A stretch of 64,000 bases of DNA from Apostichopus japonicus (lineage: Eukaryota; Echinodermata; Holothuroidea; Aspidochirotida; Stichopodidae): positions 1,773,501 to 1,837,500 of the forward strand of contig NC_092572.1 in assembly GCF_037975245.1 (NCBI RefSeq), written 5' to 3'. Shown here in pieces: positions 50,290 through 63,400 of this stretch. Below the pieces are notes generated by a model. The model was not told where the DNA came from. It did not search any database and saw only the letters and a list, made by a program, of their open reading frames with translations. The translations under genes and the position numbers were made by a program. Every line of letters begins with the position of its first letter. Positions within the stretch are counted from its first letter, which is position 1.

Positions 50290-52815
50290 ATCTAAATGAA
50301 AGAAAAATAAATTTACATAGTAGGTGTTTGAAATAATGACAATATTTGTAATCGCACCAGTCTACTAGGTCAATGTATGTGTACTTGATGATGATGATGA
50401 CGATGACGATGATGATGATGCGCTTTACAATAAACAAAAACTTAAAGATACACAAACAGTTCGGGAAAAAAGTCCAATGAGCATTGAATCGAGTCTTGAA
50501 TAAATGCAAATTAAGTGTGGTCAAGTCACATATGTCAAGTAACTTTTAATGCGCGCAAATGAAAAAGTATGCCCGATGCATTACTGTTATTGAATAATTG
50601 GCCTGTAGAAGTCACAATCGCTATCAATCACTTCATAGTGTTTAAAAATAACTTGACTAGCCTGCATAACAGTATGTTCATTTATATTGTGTGCAGTATT
50701 AGAATACCAACTGAATTTATATTATCCTTCAAGAGAACAGATGTTTTCGCTCACACAAATCAGCAATTAATGTACTTGTTGTATTAAGATGTTATCTTCA
50801 CTTTCTTGTTTACAATGGCTGACGTATACTGTTCATTAGTTAGTGCTAGTTTATGTTTCCAACGGAACTGTAAATCTACAGCTTTTGTGCGTTTTCACTT
50901 TTCTTTGGAACACAATTGAGTAAGATTGGTAAGTGGAGTTACTTTCATTTCATTTCATTTATTTGTTTTTTCTCAATATACGGTACATTGTATGTCATAC
51001 AAACGTTTACAGATATGAAATTCAGTATAAAGAGAAAGGAAGTGATCTAAAAACCTGAAAGGCTTATCGAGTAGAGCCACTCCCTAAAGAAAGAAAATAA
51101 TTAAGTTATCAGTGTTAACGATATAAACAAACTAAGATTTCTAAAAAGTATTATGGATCAGTAATCACTTATGTAAACCTCGCTTAATTGACGTTTAAAG
51201 GAACGTGGTGACTGAGAATCATTTTGTATATGATCATGATGATTAAGTAGATAATTCCAGCAAGTGTTTGCCCGATAACGTATACTCTGTTTACCCAGGT
51301 TACTATGGGGAAAAAGTCTATGTATGTGACCAGCCTGTCTTGTATTATAATCATGGATTTCCTTATTAACAGTGAATAAATTTTTACATGTGGGCGGATT
51401 ATACCCATTAATAGAGCGATAAGCGAATGTAGCAAGATGAACTTTCACAAGGTCCGGTAATTTCAGTAGCTTAAGTGAGGCAAATGATTTACTAGTATGA
51501 TCGTTATAGTCGGCAGAAGATATATGTCGAATAGCCCTTTTTTGAAGTACAAAAAGTTTCCTAATGTTATAAGCAGCCGTGCCAGACCAAACTGTAATGC
51601 AATAAGTATGGTGAGGATAAATTAAAGTAAAATATAAAGAACGAAGAATCTTTTTTGGTCAGCAGTACTTCACGTACTTAACAATGAAAACTCAAGTCTA
51701 CTTTCGTTTGTGACTCAAGACAAGTCGTTTTGGGACTTTCGCTTCGATTCATATCACATGACTTGACCTATACATCGGAGGTCTTAAATTTCCTATTTTG
51801 TATGCATGATGAGTGATTGATCTTTGCTCACTAATAAGAAGGTCGTATCATTTAAGCGCAAACCAGCCATTATTATTTATTTATATAATATGAAAAAATT
51901 CTTCATTCGTCAAGACAAATATGGTACTTCATATGGAGACATGGAGACAAGTGTTATATGACATCATCAATGCACTTTATTTATTACACTTTAGTTTGTA
52001 CAAAAAGAGTAAACAAAAAGTTGTAAACGTCACAGAACGATGCTTAAAGTGTCACGCTGTCTAAAAGTTCCCTGAAAATATTTTAAGAAAATCAAATTAT
52101 TATATCAGGCACTGGTATTATTCTAGGAGACCTTCCGCACAGAGCTATTATTTCTTATAAACGAGTTGGGGAGTTGTTTAGAACAAACCACATTATTTTG
52201 TATTATAAACATGTTCTGTGTGTTCTTTACTGTTGACATTACAAGACGTCATTAATCGAATCATATCGATCATATTAGGTTACATAATTATACCATCATC
52301 TGTGTACTTGTGCTTAATAGTTTTATTTATTATGCCTATACGGTCTGTTTCGTGCAAGATTACGATATGTACTGCGTTTAAGACAGTTTTGTGCGTGTCT
52401 ATCATAATTCCAAGATTTATCAAATTAATAAAAATCTGCCTAAATATGTTTTATCTTGCTATGCAATATAGCTTGGTTAGTTTACATAGTACCCATCGAA
52501 ACCTCACTATACAAACATTTGTGCAAATGTATTAACATCATTTTTAAGCAATTAAGAAATATAACCATGTTGTCTGGGCCATAATTCCATAACACATGTA
52601 GCTACTCTAGGCTATTGGGAGAAGAGGAAATACAACAGGCATAAATTCACTTTAGATTTAGAAGCAATGCAGAAGTATCTGTTGCTAGTTCATTTAACAC
52701 AAAACCGTGATGCCAAATTGGAAGTCCATTAAAGATAACCGTAGAGTCATACTGATTTCACTTTCATAATATAATTCCGCATACAAAACTTATATTGTTT
52801 CTATTATTGTTACAG
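50290..52815. promoter_or_regulatory. Spacer between divergent receptor genes
   Basis: About 2.5 kb separates the first exon of the Ig-NACHT gene (minus) from the first exon found of copy B (plus). Promoters of both genes should lie here or nearby, but no core element can be named with confidence. It holds a GAT/GAC triplet repeat (about 50390-50424) and a LINE fragment (50947-51640). Confidence 0.35.
50947..51640 (-). mobile_element. 5'-truncated LINE fragment (reverse transcriptase C-terminus)
   Basis: On the minus strand a frame runs through QKRAIRHISSADYNDH, LVKVHLATFAYRSING and HDYNTRQAGHIHRLF, typical of the C-terminal end of CR1-like LINE proteins, and stops at 51158. The 3' end has an (ATGAA)-type tail at 50947-50965. 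The 5' end is lost near 51640. Confidence 0.8.
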
Positions 52816-53722
52816 TCAATCGACACTTGCAAGATTGAACGATGATGATGATGACTGCAACGAGCCATCCATATCGACAAAGGACGATGTTTTCGTCAGT
52901 GCAAGTTCTTTCCTTTTTATTACGCTTGTTGTTCTTGCGAAAGGTAATTATTATATGTATAAATTATTATATGTAAAAACCGATATAAGAGTCATGTGAT
53001 TCCTTGTACAATTATTATATATTCTTATTTTTCATGTTGCAGGAGAGTGGCGAAATGACCTTATTTGTAGCAGTAAGGAAAACTCTACAAATAGTAATTT
53101 TGTCGACTGTGAATGTTCACGCAATTCTTCAAATTGTTTAATTTGCAAAGCGTCAAAAACAGATACAGTTTCGTGGTTCAATGACGGGGAAAACAAAATA
53201 TTAGCTAAGGACACGTTTGTGGTATCCCAAAACGAGATCGTCAAGCTTAATATTTGTAGCTCGGTAAATCATTCTATGATGATTACTACGCAATGCAGTG
53301 AAGAAAACCAAGCGACGTTCTCTTGTCGCCGTAAAAATCTGATAGTTACGAAGTTCTTTTTGAAATTACAAGGTAAATAACTCACTTTTGTCTCATTCAT
53401 GGTTTTAGAGGGAATACATGCAATAATTTTAACACGTCATGCGAGTGTTTAATTTGCCTTTTGTGTTTTAAAGTTTAGTATTTAATAACTTCAAATTTAA
53501 TGTACAGATAAATTATTATGTTTACATTTTAACAGTCACTCCAGTTGTCCTTTTGAATGGAGGTAACGTGACAGGTGACAACTCTTTACTGATAATGCCT
53601 AATAAGCATGAAACTATTCAATGCAAAGTTCTAGACGCAGTTTTACCCATTTCAATTACATGGTACGTTAACAACGGAACGAAGACGGAGGTATCCACTG
53701 AAACCTTTAATAACGGGACATA
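52816..53722 (+). pseudogene. Copy B ectodomain exons: leader and Ig domains
   Basis: Exon 52816-52943 has a hydrophobic stretch (SSFLFITLVVLAKG) that looks like a leader and ends in phase 1. The only ATGs are in another frame, so the start is missing or in an unseen exon. Exon 53043-53372 is a Cys-rich Ig domain (CLICKAS, TVSWFND, ATFSCRR) with phase 1 ends. Exon 53536 on starts a second Ig (ETIQCKV, ISITWYVN) but meets TAATAA at 53720 before the second Cys. A 26 bp direct repeat (gatattggttgaaagaaatc...) lies about 99 bp apart at about 53761 and 53860, marking the rearranged downstream part. Confidence 0.6.
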
Positions 53723-54017
53723 ATAACTATTTTATATTATATGAGGGTGGTGGGGGGGGGGGATATTGGTTGAAAGAAATCAACACGATGTCAGCTATAA
53801 TTTTATTTTGCATTGTTTTGTGGAGGGTCCATACATTTCCAAGCAAACAGCTTCCCTGTCGATATTGGTTGAAAGAAATCAACACGGTAAGTTTATTACT
53901 TCTTCCAATCATAAAGGTCCCCAATTCGAGTCCCTCCAAGATTAATGTATGTCGTTCAGTTACAGAGTTGTCGACAATTGATAATTCATAATCATGGAGT
54001 TAAATATGAATCTAAGA

Positions 54018-54117
54018 GACTGACTCCGGTCAGCTTGCGGCTCTGATAAGCCAGGGAGGCTTCTTCGCGAGTTCCTGCTTGCAGGAGGATCTAAAATGCA
54101 TACATACATACATACTA
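54018..54117 (+). mobile_element. SINE or LINE 3' end with CATA tail
   Basis: A GC-richer block (gaggcttcttcgcgagttcc, ggaggatctaaaa) ends in a (CATA)n tail. It resembles the 3' end of a short retroelement, in an intron of copy B. Confidence 0.45.
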
Positions 54118-54938
54118 CTTGGTTAAGTTTGTCACCATGTTGGTAAATGATAAAAAAAATGCTGAAAATACAAAATAGATTGTTATTTGCTAGTTAAACT
54201 TGGAATCAAGAAATTAAGCGAAACTTGCCAATGACAAGTATACAATTACCCTCAACTAGTAAAACCCTACATTTTCTGCATTGGAGTTAAATAATCTTTC
54301 AAAGAAGCGGAAAATTACAACCCCAAAATTACAATTGAATTTTAGTATTTCTCGTTAGGGCAGCAACATTATTAGACGCACATATTGCGCAAACTTTCTA
54401 TATGCAAATGCAAATATATATGTATGCAATCTCGTCTTTAAAAGTAAACGCAGTTTCATAAATCGTTTCGACTGAAACAATTTCCACTACAAAATAATTC
54501 CAATATTGAAAAATGTATGGGGAATGTCGTCATAATGACGATCAAATCGAAAATACCTACCACGATTTTGTTTCTCCGATGGCTGAGAGCAGGCAAGCAG
54601 TACTAAATACATTCATTCACCGCAATGAACTGATCCCATCTATTAATAGAAAAGTAAATGATACCTTTGTTCGAAATTTTAAAATTGAGACAAAAGTTAT
54701 CACAGCTTTTTACATTTGGAACAATATGTCAAAGTGCAAGATAAGTGTAAGAAGCGATTGAAATTTCAATCCGTCTTCTGACACCTTTTTTAATTTGGAA
54801 ATATTTCTTTCACATTAAATAGGAAGATTATAAAAAAGATTGTAATTAATTGAATCGAAATTAAGGAAAGATATTCGGAAATTTCAATTGATAAGACATT
54901 AAAGAATATTTATAGACAATCGAAATACTCATTCGCAG

Positions 54939-55421
54939 GAACTAACTTGACGATTTCAACTAGGATAACTACTGCTGTGGTCATTATCGCTATTCTTCTT
55001 GGCATATTAGTCGTTTTACTGTTCAGTGGCGTAGGAAGGTACTTTTGAGTGGGGGGGGGGCTGAAGACTTATGTCCGGCCTGGGGGAGGGGTCTAAGGGG
55101 AGGGGTGTCCCCCTCCCCTTTGGATTTTTTTTGCATTTCCAGGCAGCCTCAGTTGCAATTTGGTGCAATATAGCACACTTCAACACCGACTCCATTTTGT
55201 AAACTTAATTTTGTATTTTCACCTGGCCTTAGATGCAATTTGGTGCTCCAAATGAGATTTTTTTTCTCATTTGGAAATTAAAAAGGGGTTTTCTGACTTG
55301 CGAAGTGGGGGGCGGAATGATACTTCCGCCCCTCCACATTTTTCCCGGGGGGGCTGGCGCCCCCCAGCCCCCCCGGTTCCTACGCCCTTGTTAATGTTTC
55401 TCCGTAACATGAAGATAATAT
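54939..55421 (+). pseudogene. Copy B transmembrane exon, interrupted by a MITE
   Basis: Acceptor attcgcag, then TNLTIST and a hydrophobic run AVVIIAILLGILVVLLF, broken at 55023. The exon resumes after the MITE with codons for LRNMKII and donor GTGAGT at 55422. Without the MITE and one copy of the 8 bp duplication the exon is a clean phase 1-1 transmembrane exon with basic residues on the inner side. Confidence 0.75.
55024..55390 (+). mobile_element. hAT-like MITE inside a coding exon
   Basis: 367 bp, ends CAGTGGCGTAGG and CCTACGCCCTTG, with an 8 bp target duplication TTACTGTT/TTAATGTT (55016-55023 and 55391-55398, one mismatch). Same family as 19644-20018. Confidence 0.9.
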
Positions 55422-56495
55422 GTGAGTATCACTAGTTTAGGGAGTGTAGAAAATCATAACATCATACTGAGAGGTGAAAGCTAATATACGACATAGATAC
55501 GCGAATACACTCTGTAACAAGTTATTTGTAACTTCTGTGAAAAACAAGTTTACACGAACATGTTGGGAACGTCAATAATAACAATTTTCCATATGCAGAA
55601 GTAACAATACAGTGAGTTAAATGCAATGACAAAGACTTAACAGCATTTACTTAAAATATGCAACTAAAATGTTTCGAATAGGGGGAAATATCTTAATGCA
55701 TAAGCCGTTGCCAATTTTTGAATATGACGTACGGCATAAGACTATAATAACTTAAAAATATAAAGGGAACACATATTTCTCTTAAATCTTTCAACCATTA
55801 CGGATTGTGTCGGTCTGTGAACATGTTACAATATTTGGTACTTGTTTGATTACGACAGCAGTGTGGACTCATGAACGTACAGAGGCAAGGGAACTGGGTG
55901 TTGGGGTTCGGACGAACCTCTGAACCCGACCAAGAGAGAAATGAAGGAGAAATGAAGGAGAAATGACTAACACATTACCGTTTTATATATTTTGATCATT
56001 TATATTACTTTAAATTTAATATAATTTTAATTTTTCTATTCACATTCTTTGTTAAGATCTGATCACTATAAAAAAACATATTTAGCTTACTAGCGTGTAG
56101 ACTAGAGCTACACAGCTAAACAACGCTGCAACATTGATGACCAATTACATGGATTAGTCAATAATCAGTTACGCCGACATTGCTAACATGGAAGCCTAAA
56201 GGGAAATTACAACAAAATAATACAATTTGCTTTATGGTACACTGCGAATTTGACATATGAATGCATAATCCTATAGTTATTGGTGTTACAGATCAGAGAA
56301 ATAGTTCCAATGTAAAATGCCCAAAACTAATACAATTGACCGGATTGCTGCGGAAAGACTAGAATACACTTCTACAATGGTCTTGCTTTGTATACTATAA
56401 TATGTTGTTTGAGTTGTCTGCACTTCGGTGGAACTGAAATTTACTCAAATTTTGGGAAAACGTGAATAATATGAAACTAATTTGATTTCTTTCAG

Positions 56496-56523
56496 CATCG
56501 CTGCAGCAACGGTGCACCCGAAG
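56496..56523 (+). CDS. Copy B juxtamembrane mini-exon
   Basis: 28 bp, acceptor tttctttcag, donor GTAAGA, encoding SLQQRCTR in phase with the transmembrane exon. It leaves phase 2, which fits both 57004 (short tail) and 60435 (kinase). Confidence 0.5.
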
Positions 56524-57003
56524 GTAAGATCCCAGTATCAGTTCGCATATCACCTATTTACATAAAATAACTTAATAATATAGAGAAAAGTAGTAAACAT
56601 GTTTGTCCATAAACAAAACAGATCCTGTTTGAGAATATATATCAAACTGTCATCAATCAACACCATATTTGTGTTTATTTTCTTTGATTTACATTTTCTG
56701 TGAGGTTCTTCTCTCCTAAGAGCAATTATCACTACCATACTTTCGGCTTATAACATCGCTAACGTTGCAATATTCATCTACTTTGTTTACTCCTACACTT
56801 CTTTGTTAAGAAATGTATGCAGTTAAGACAAATTAGTCTCATAGCGTATTTAAATGTATTTTAGTTTCTTGACATGGCTATGGTCACGCACTTCGATGGT
56901 CCTTTAATATACATAAGGCAGTTGCATTCTTTAACGAACCCAATATGAAATATTATATCTCATCATACGCAATCCTTTTCTTCTGTTGATAATCTTTTCA
57001 AAG

Positions 57004-57112
57004 TCGATTCTGGACACAACTTCATAAAGCTGATTCACGCACTACCGAAGAAAATACCTACAACGAGTGTTATGAAAGCAGCGACCACGGATATGCTTCA
57101 ATACCTCGCTAA
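57004..57112 (+). CDS. Possible alternative terminal exon: short tyrosine-rich tail
   Basis: The acceptor tcttttcaaag joins in phase to the mini-exon at 56496-56523. It encodes FWTQLHKADS then EENTYNECYESSDHGYASIP and stops with TAA. Three tyrosines in an acidic/Ser context suit a signalling tail. It would give a receptor form without the pseudokinase. It rests on phase and composition only. Confidence 0.4.
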
Positions 57113-58472
57113 CTTGCCAAAAAATACGGAATCAATGCAACACCAACTCGATTGCAGTCTTTTTAGTTACTTATTTGGAGTACGCATATTCATTTTGGTT
57201 ATAAAATGGTTATAAAATATCGTCCTGGTGTTGCAATATCTTAGTCGATGATTCAGGTATCTACATTTGAGATTATGAATGGACATAAAACACTTTATGA
57301 AATCAAGGTTTTGTGTAAACTGATAGATTGAAGTATTTACATGATAGTTATATTATTAATGGGATGTCTTGCCAAGAAACGAAACCGTAAGTGCAGTATG
57401 TACAAAACTGTGTTCATTGTTCTTTATGGAGTAGCGCTCAGTTAATAACTATATGCAGGCTCTGCTTTTTCACTTTTCATTGTCTGTTTGAACCGCTAAA
57501 TGGCAAATTATTTCAAAGCGAATAAGGAAGTTGGTGATCGATTCAACTGAAATTGGGACTACAGCCAAATGTACTGTTCACTATAATCTTTGTTTCATAT
57601 TGTTGTCACTTTCACACTAAGTATTATGATATACGTCAATGTTTTAGTTTCGTATTCGATGTTATCTCCTTTCTATTTGTACTGGGAAGTAATCAAGGTT
57701 TCTGTGTATATAATGCGTTGATTGAAATTTTAAAGCTATAAATTTCAAGGGACAATATGAGCAGTCTTGCAGTATTAAGGACCTTCATTTCATGTTCATA
57801 CATTACATTAACGTATGTTTTCCAAGCTATTTCTAGAAATATACGCAACCGAAGAGTATGTAATCTAAAGAGATAATTGAGCGGCTTCTTTCATGCTGTC
57901 AGAGTAACCATTCGCACAACGCGCCAACATGTCCAAATACATGTAACTTATTTATTTCTTAAGTATGAGAACAACGACATTTATGACGAGATAAGAGGCT
58001 GTAACATCTGGATTACACACCCAGCGCTCTACAAACTTAGCTACCCAGCCCTTGTTCTTAGCGATCCATATATACACGTATGCTTTGTCATAAGACACTG
58101 TATACACCGTAAACTTTTTAACCTGTAACTACGTCCCATTTTGCTTTGACGCAACCTAGAAAGCGAAACTCACCACCAGACAGTACCTCATCAAACGATA
58201 CAAATCTTGCAATATGTTAATATACTTACAAATTTTGCGTAACCATATACTGCCATCACAACAACATGACCATAACGTATACGGCATCCAGTATGCCAGT
58301 TTAAATTAGATTATTTCGTATTATTGGACTTCGAAATACCATTCACTGTACAAAGCATACTTAAATCACTGTTCGTATTTGCAGGGTCAGCGATTTGGAG
58401 GCAACAGGACTGTAGCTACTTTCATCCCCATTTTCTCGCGGGCTCCGTGATATATATATATATGTATATGTT

Positions 58473-58536
<64 letters not shown>

Positions 58537-60434
58537 TATATAGTGTTGTGAAGTCTACAGGTAAGGAGAGGAAAGCTGCTTATATCCTAGGGATAGCTTA
58601 AGGGGATTACAAAGCTGGGATTACTTTGTGCATAGACACTTGCTAATAGGATTAAAGTATAGAGCTAGAGATGATGAGAGGGGTTACAGGCAGTTGGACT
58701 GTGGCTTTTGTGAGGTGAGGAGCAAAGGTATTAGGAGGAGACGAGAAACGGAGAGAAGCGTAAGGGAGTGTGGGAAGATAAGGAGGAGAGTGTTGCCAGG
58801 AAGCAGAGGTTGCTAATGGAGAATTGATGTTAGTGAACTGTGAAAGGAAGCAGTAGAGTTATGTGGAGCTATGTGGAGTCTAAAAAATAAAGGAAGAAAA
58901 GCAACGAATGACACTGTCTTGAACTTATTACCCCACACTACGTAACATATAGCATTGGGAATTCCAGACACGTCACAGGGAATTCCAACTCAATAGAGCT
59001 ACATATATGTCAGTTGTTATACATATAAACAGGTACTCTACTTTAGCATTTCCACGCGTACAAGGAATGAATACAGCGTTTCTGTATTTACAGTAAGTTT
59101 GCCTATACAGCAATCGTCACAATCATAACAGATGTGCACATGTACAATACAATAGAATGTAGCTCTCTTGTTAGTAATAAACGGAATTGGCTATGAAACA
59201 ATTTATGCTGTGTTCCTTAGAGGCCATAGCCACGTATTTTTCGAATGACAGTATTTGCTGGGTAGGGGACAGGATCCCAGTCAAATGTCCTATCCCTGTT
59301 ACCCCTCACCACCCAAATGACATTTGGGATAAGAAAGTTCGGAAGACAATTAAAAATTCATTTAAAGTCTCAGTCAAACCAGCTCGCGGTCGACGTTAAT
59401 CATGCAGTAATGGAAGAAAACTATCAAATTAATACCAGACAATTGCGTTTACTTAAATATTAGGCCCATGTCTGCCATCAATACGAACTTTGGTCCCGGT
59501 ATCAATAACCTGCTTATTTTTTATCATGTTAATAATTCTTATAATATTCTGATAAGAAGATTAGTATTTCACTGAAATTGATACAAGGAAATTCAAGTAG
59601 TCCATAACATGTGTGACAGATAGAAATCATGTGCTTCTTACACATTTCAAGGTCAATTGATTTTTCCAAGAAAGATTTAAGGCAAGCAAATATCACTAGT
59701 CTGAATAATCACCTGGTGAACATTTACACTGGAGACCCAAGTAATTAGAACAAATATATATTATCTTTCTTTTTTGACAGATGCAGTGCCTGTAACCAGT
59801 GGTAAACAAAATTGTTTATTTCCTTTCAAGTTTGTCTACATAGTTATACAATTCCAAGCTTAACAAGAAAGTAATATTAACAATCTGATTCCAATAATAT
59901 CGTACTGTGTCAAATACGATACAAAAACGATATAAATACCAAAGCCTGGAAGCATTTTCCAAGGGTCGCTATGATTTAGTCAATGAGAAATGATTTTTTA
60001 TTTGTGGTAAACAATTATCTTCTCATCCGTACTTTTAACAAATGATATTAAGGGTTAATAGTATATTAAGGCAGGGTTTATTGATTGCCCATGAACAATA
60101 AACTTTTCAATCATTACATTATAATAAATTCACTTGGCCTCCCAGTGACTTGAGACCATTCGAATAGGGGAATATAACACAAGTAGGTTTTCTAATTTGA
60201 TTAATAATTATGGCCACATAAAGGGAATAGTAATTAATTTTGGGTTACTTACCCTCATTGTGGATGGATTAACCCAAATATCCATTTCTTCTATGTCCGT
60301 TTAAAGTTTCAGTAACAAGAAACCGCCAAGGGTGAGTATTATTAAAAACATGATATTGTAAATTGAATTAACGTTTATAATACAATCCAAAACTTATATT
60401 TTGCTTTTGATTAATTATTTTCCGTTTGGTTTAG
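57113..60434 (+). other. Copy B intron region before the kinase exons
   Basis: Holds a TA microsatellite (about 58449-58542) and a solo LTR (58544-58947). No exon with a glycine-rich loop or VAIK lysine could be found, so the kinase N-lobe seems to be missing. An open frame at 59187-59399 is unexplained. Confidence 0.45.
58544..58947. mobile_element. Solo LTR with 5 bp target duplication TATAG
   Basis: 404 bp starting TGTTGTG and ending GTAACA, with TATAG at 58539-58543 and 58948-58952. AATAAA near 58886 lies in the expected polyadenylation region for plus orientation. No internal region is present, consistent with LTR-LTR recombination. Not related to the Gmr1-type LTR. Confidence 0.75.
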
Positions 60435-63400
60435 AAATATCAACTCAAGTCATCAAACGAACGTACTCGATAAAGAAGCCTTAGATACCGATCAATCAAG
60501 TAAGATTTTTACACCACGCCTTCCTAAAACTCAGAGTGTGACTATGTCCGCCAAATGGAACAGAAAGGAATGGAATATACTAAGGAGCTGATATAATCTT
60601 TTGGTCATCATAAAGATATGACAAAGAACCTGAATTAGAAATAACTATCTAAATTAGCTGCTGAGCGATTCCAGAATTGTGGTAATTATTTATTATAATA
60701 ATAAAGTTTCTTACACCACAATAATTATCATATGCAGGTCATTTCAACATATGTTAATGTATTTTATGATAAACACGTTTTGTTTAACGTAATTTATTCT
60801 ATTTTGTTTCTTGTATTGTTTCAGACAAACTGTTTCTTATCAGTGAACACCTCGTTAGTGAAAACGTGCACAAAGTATTTTCACGTGGCACTAAATATGA
60901 GATGGACTACTATTGTTGTAGTTCATTGTCAGTTCCTGACGTAATCAAACATATAGCAGGAGTTTTGGAAGGAATGGACTTTCTTAATACGTTTGGTGTA
61001 AGGTAACGGATATAGACCTTTGCACTTAATACTTAACCACAGTTGTAACGTGTGTTCATATAGCTGTATGATTATTGAGTATTATCGTCATCTTCATTAT
61101 ATTTATATTTTTATAACCTTATTTTGATTTCGTATTTCATATCTAAGTGAACAACGTGTTAACACTGTGTCTCATATTACCCGTTTGTGCTTCTCCACAC
61201 ATGAATCTAACTTATCGATTTTCATCTTCGTTTAGTTCCTTCACCCTGGCTTAACAACTATAAAGGTTTTGCTAACCAAAGAAGGACAGGTCAAATTATT
61301 TGGCTTCTGCCTGGCTCGCGATGCACCGAAAATAGCTGCTCTTAAGAAAGAAAAGGTAGAATAAAAATGTATAATTCAAATATTAATTACATCTTTAAGA
61401 TAAATACTTTCTCTAATAAACTTATTCGTCATCCCGTAATAAATCTTCCAATCACTCATTGATTTAATTTACCCAATTATTAAAATCAGCATAATCTCCG
61501 GCTGAAAAAAAAAAAACGGTCTGCGGCTTTTTTGGGTATAATGCTACAGGTTAGACTTGTATGGTTGAAGTTGATCTCGATGTTTTACATTTTGTTTTAG
61601 ACATTTAACAACTTTGTGTGCCAAATAAAATGCATTAAAGAAATAACGAGGTCTAGGTTGTACTTACATAACAGAGAGCAACAAAACAAATTAAATTCAA
61701 CCTTCTATGAGATTGCTTTTTATTTGAAAATGTTTCGATTATATTGGATTATAGTTTACAATAACATGCATGACTTGTGTGCGTTGTTTTAACTAATGCA
61801 GTTACAGCAACTTCCTCTTTTGCTACGCCTTTACCCAATGTGATAAAGTTCTCCACACACTCGCTTTAACAATGTTCGCCCCAATGAAGCACCAATGTTC
61901 ACCGTGCATCTAATTTAATTGTTGTTTAATAAAACATTTTAATTCATATTAAATATTTGATTTTTGCATCAGATTCGTTCCATGATTTTGAATCAATTTC
62001 CACCTGAAATGTTAATGTTGAATCAGTATACAGAATCCAGTGACGTTTGGTCTACAACAGTAGTAATATGGGAGATTATGAAAGCGGGTAAATCAAACTT
62101 AAAGCATTTGCATAAAGAGAAAGTATTGACACATATTTCAATTAAGTAACATAACATTGAATTGAATATGCTCATGTCACATATACAACATTAATAAGTG
62201 ATGTTCTTAAAATTAAATATGCATCACCATCGATTTACTAACGATTGTAATATTTTACAATCTTCCTTCACGGGTGACGAAAAATAATGTACTGATCTTG
62301 AGTAGCATCGATATTTAAAGACATTTTATTGACCTTGAACGAATTAGAACATGAAATAGTTTACAACCTAAGGCACTGGCTACACCCCTCTTCATTAAGC
62401 GATATATAATGCCTTCCCAGAAATGTAGTGTCATCGGTAAATAGAAAGAATGAAAGGTGAGAGAAGTGATTGAAAAGTTAATACAAAACAGAAAGACGGA
62501 TTCTTAAGGTACTTATCAAGAAATATGTCGGTAGTCAGAAGTAACTGGAATATACGAGACGAGTAGTTGTCTGTTTAATATAACCTCTTCATTAATTAAT
62601 CACATTACCAAGTTTACCATGCTTGTAGTTTGATTTTAGGTTCACTGACATAATACAAAACGAAAATGTACAACGTAGAAGTTTAACATAGCCATATTAT
62701 AGTTTAGCCCGCTCCTCGTGCTACCTGTAATGTTTGGGCATGGTAGCTCTAGTGTAACCTCAGTCTTAGAAGTCATATACAAGTATCAATTATTCTAAAA
62801 TCTTAATTTTGTAAGGAAATCCACCATATCCTATTGACCGGGAAGTTAGATTTGACGAGGAAAATATCAAACCATCAGTTCTCTGGCCCGAGAAGTACTT
62901 ACAGATATATTAAGAAGGCATATGCTTTTTTTCAATTTTCTACTTTATTTCCAACGGACCAACATGACACATTAAATATGTTATTTGGACACATAAATGT
63001 AGTAATCGCATAGTTTACAACCCTACTGTATTGTGTTCAAGTTTTAAAGGTGGATGCAGAACTGTGGATATTTGGACAATTGACTCCGGAACATAGGAGA
63101 AAATTACTCAGTTATGTTCATACAATTGTGTTTTTACTTAGTGTATCATGCAATACAGACAACAGTGCAATTTAAGGAACACTAACTCTTCTCATCACGC
63201 AAACTCCTGATCAGTGTATGTTTTCATTTTTGATTATATTACAGCTTTGTAGTCCTTATTTCAGTTGTTAGATTAAAGTTTTAACGAATTGATAGCACAA
63301 AAAAAACTCTCATAAGACCTTCATTTGTTTCAAGCATCTTGTACTTCACTTAACATAAAGATCTACAAAGTAGATTAATATCTTGTAGATTAAGTATTTG

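Noticed and set aside
59781-59801. 21 bp candidate mini-exon in copy B
   Set aside because: Splice signals look good, but joining to 60435 makes a TGA. Skipping it gives a clean frame.
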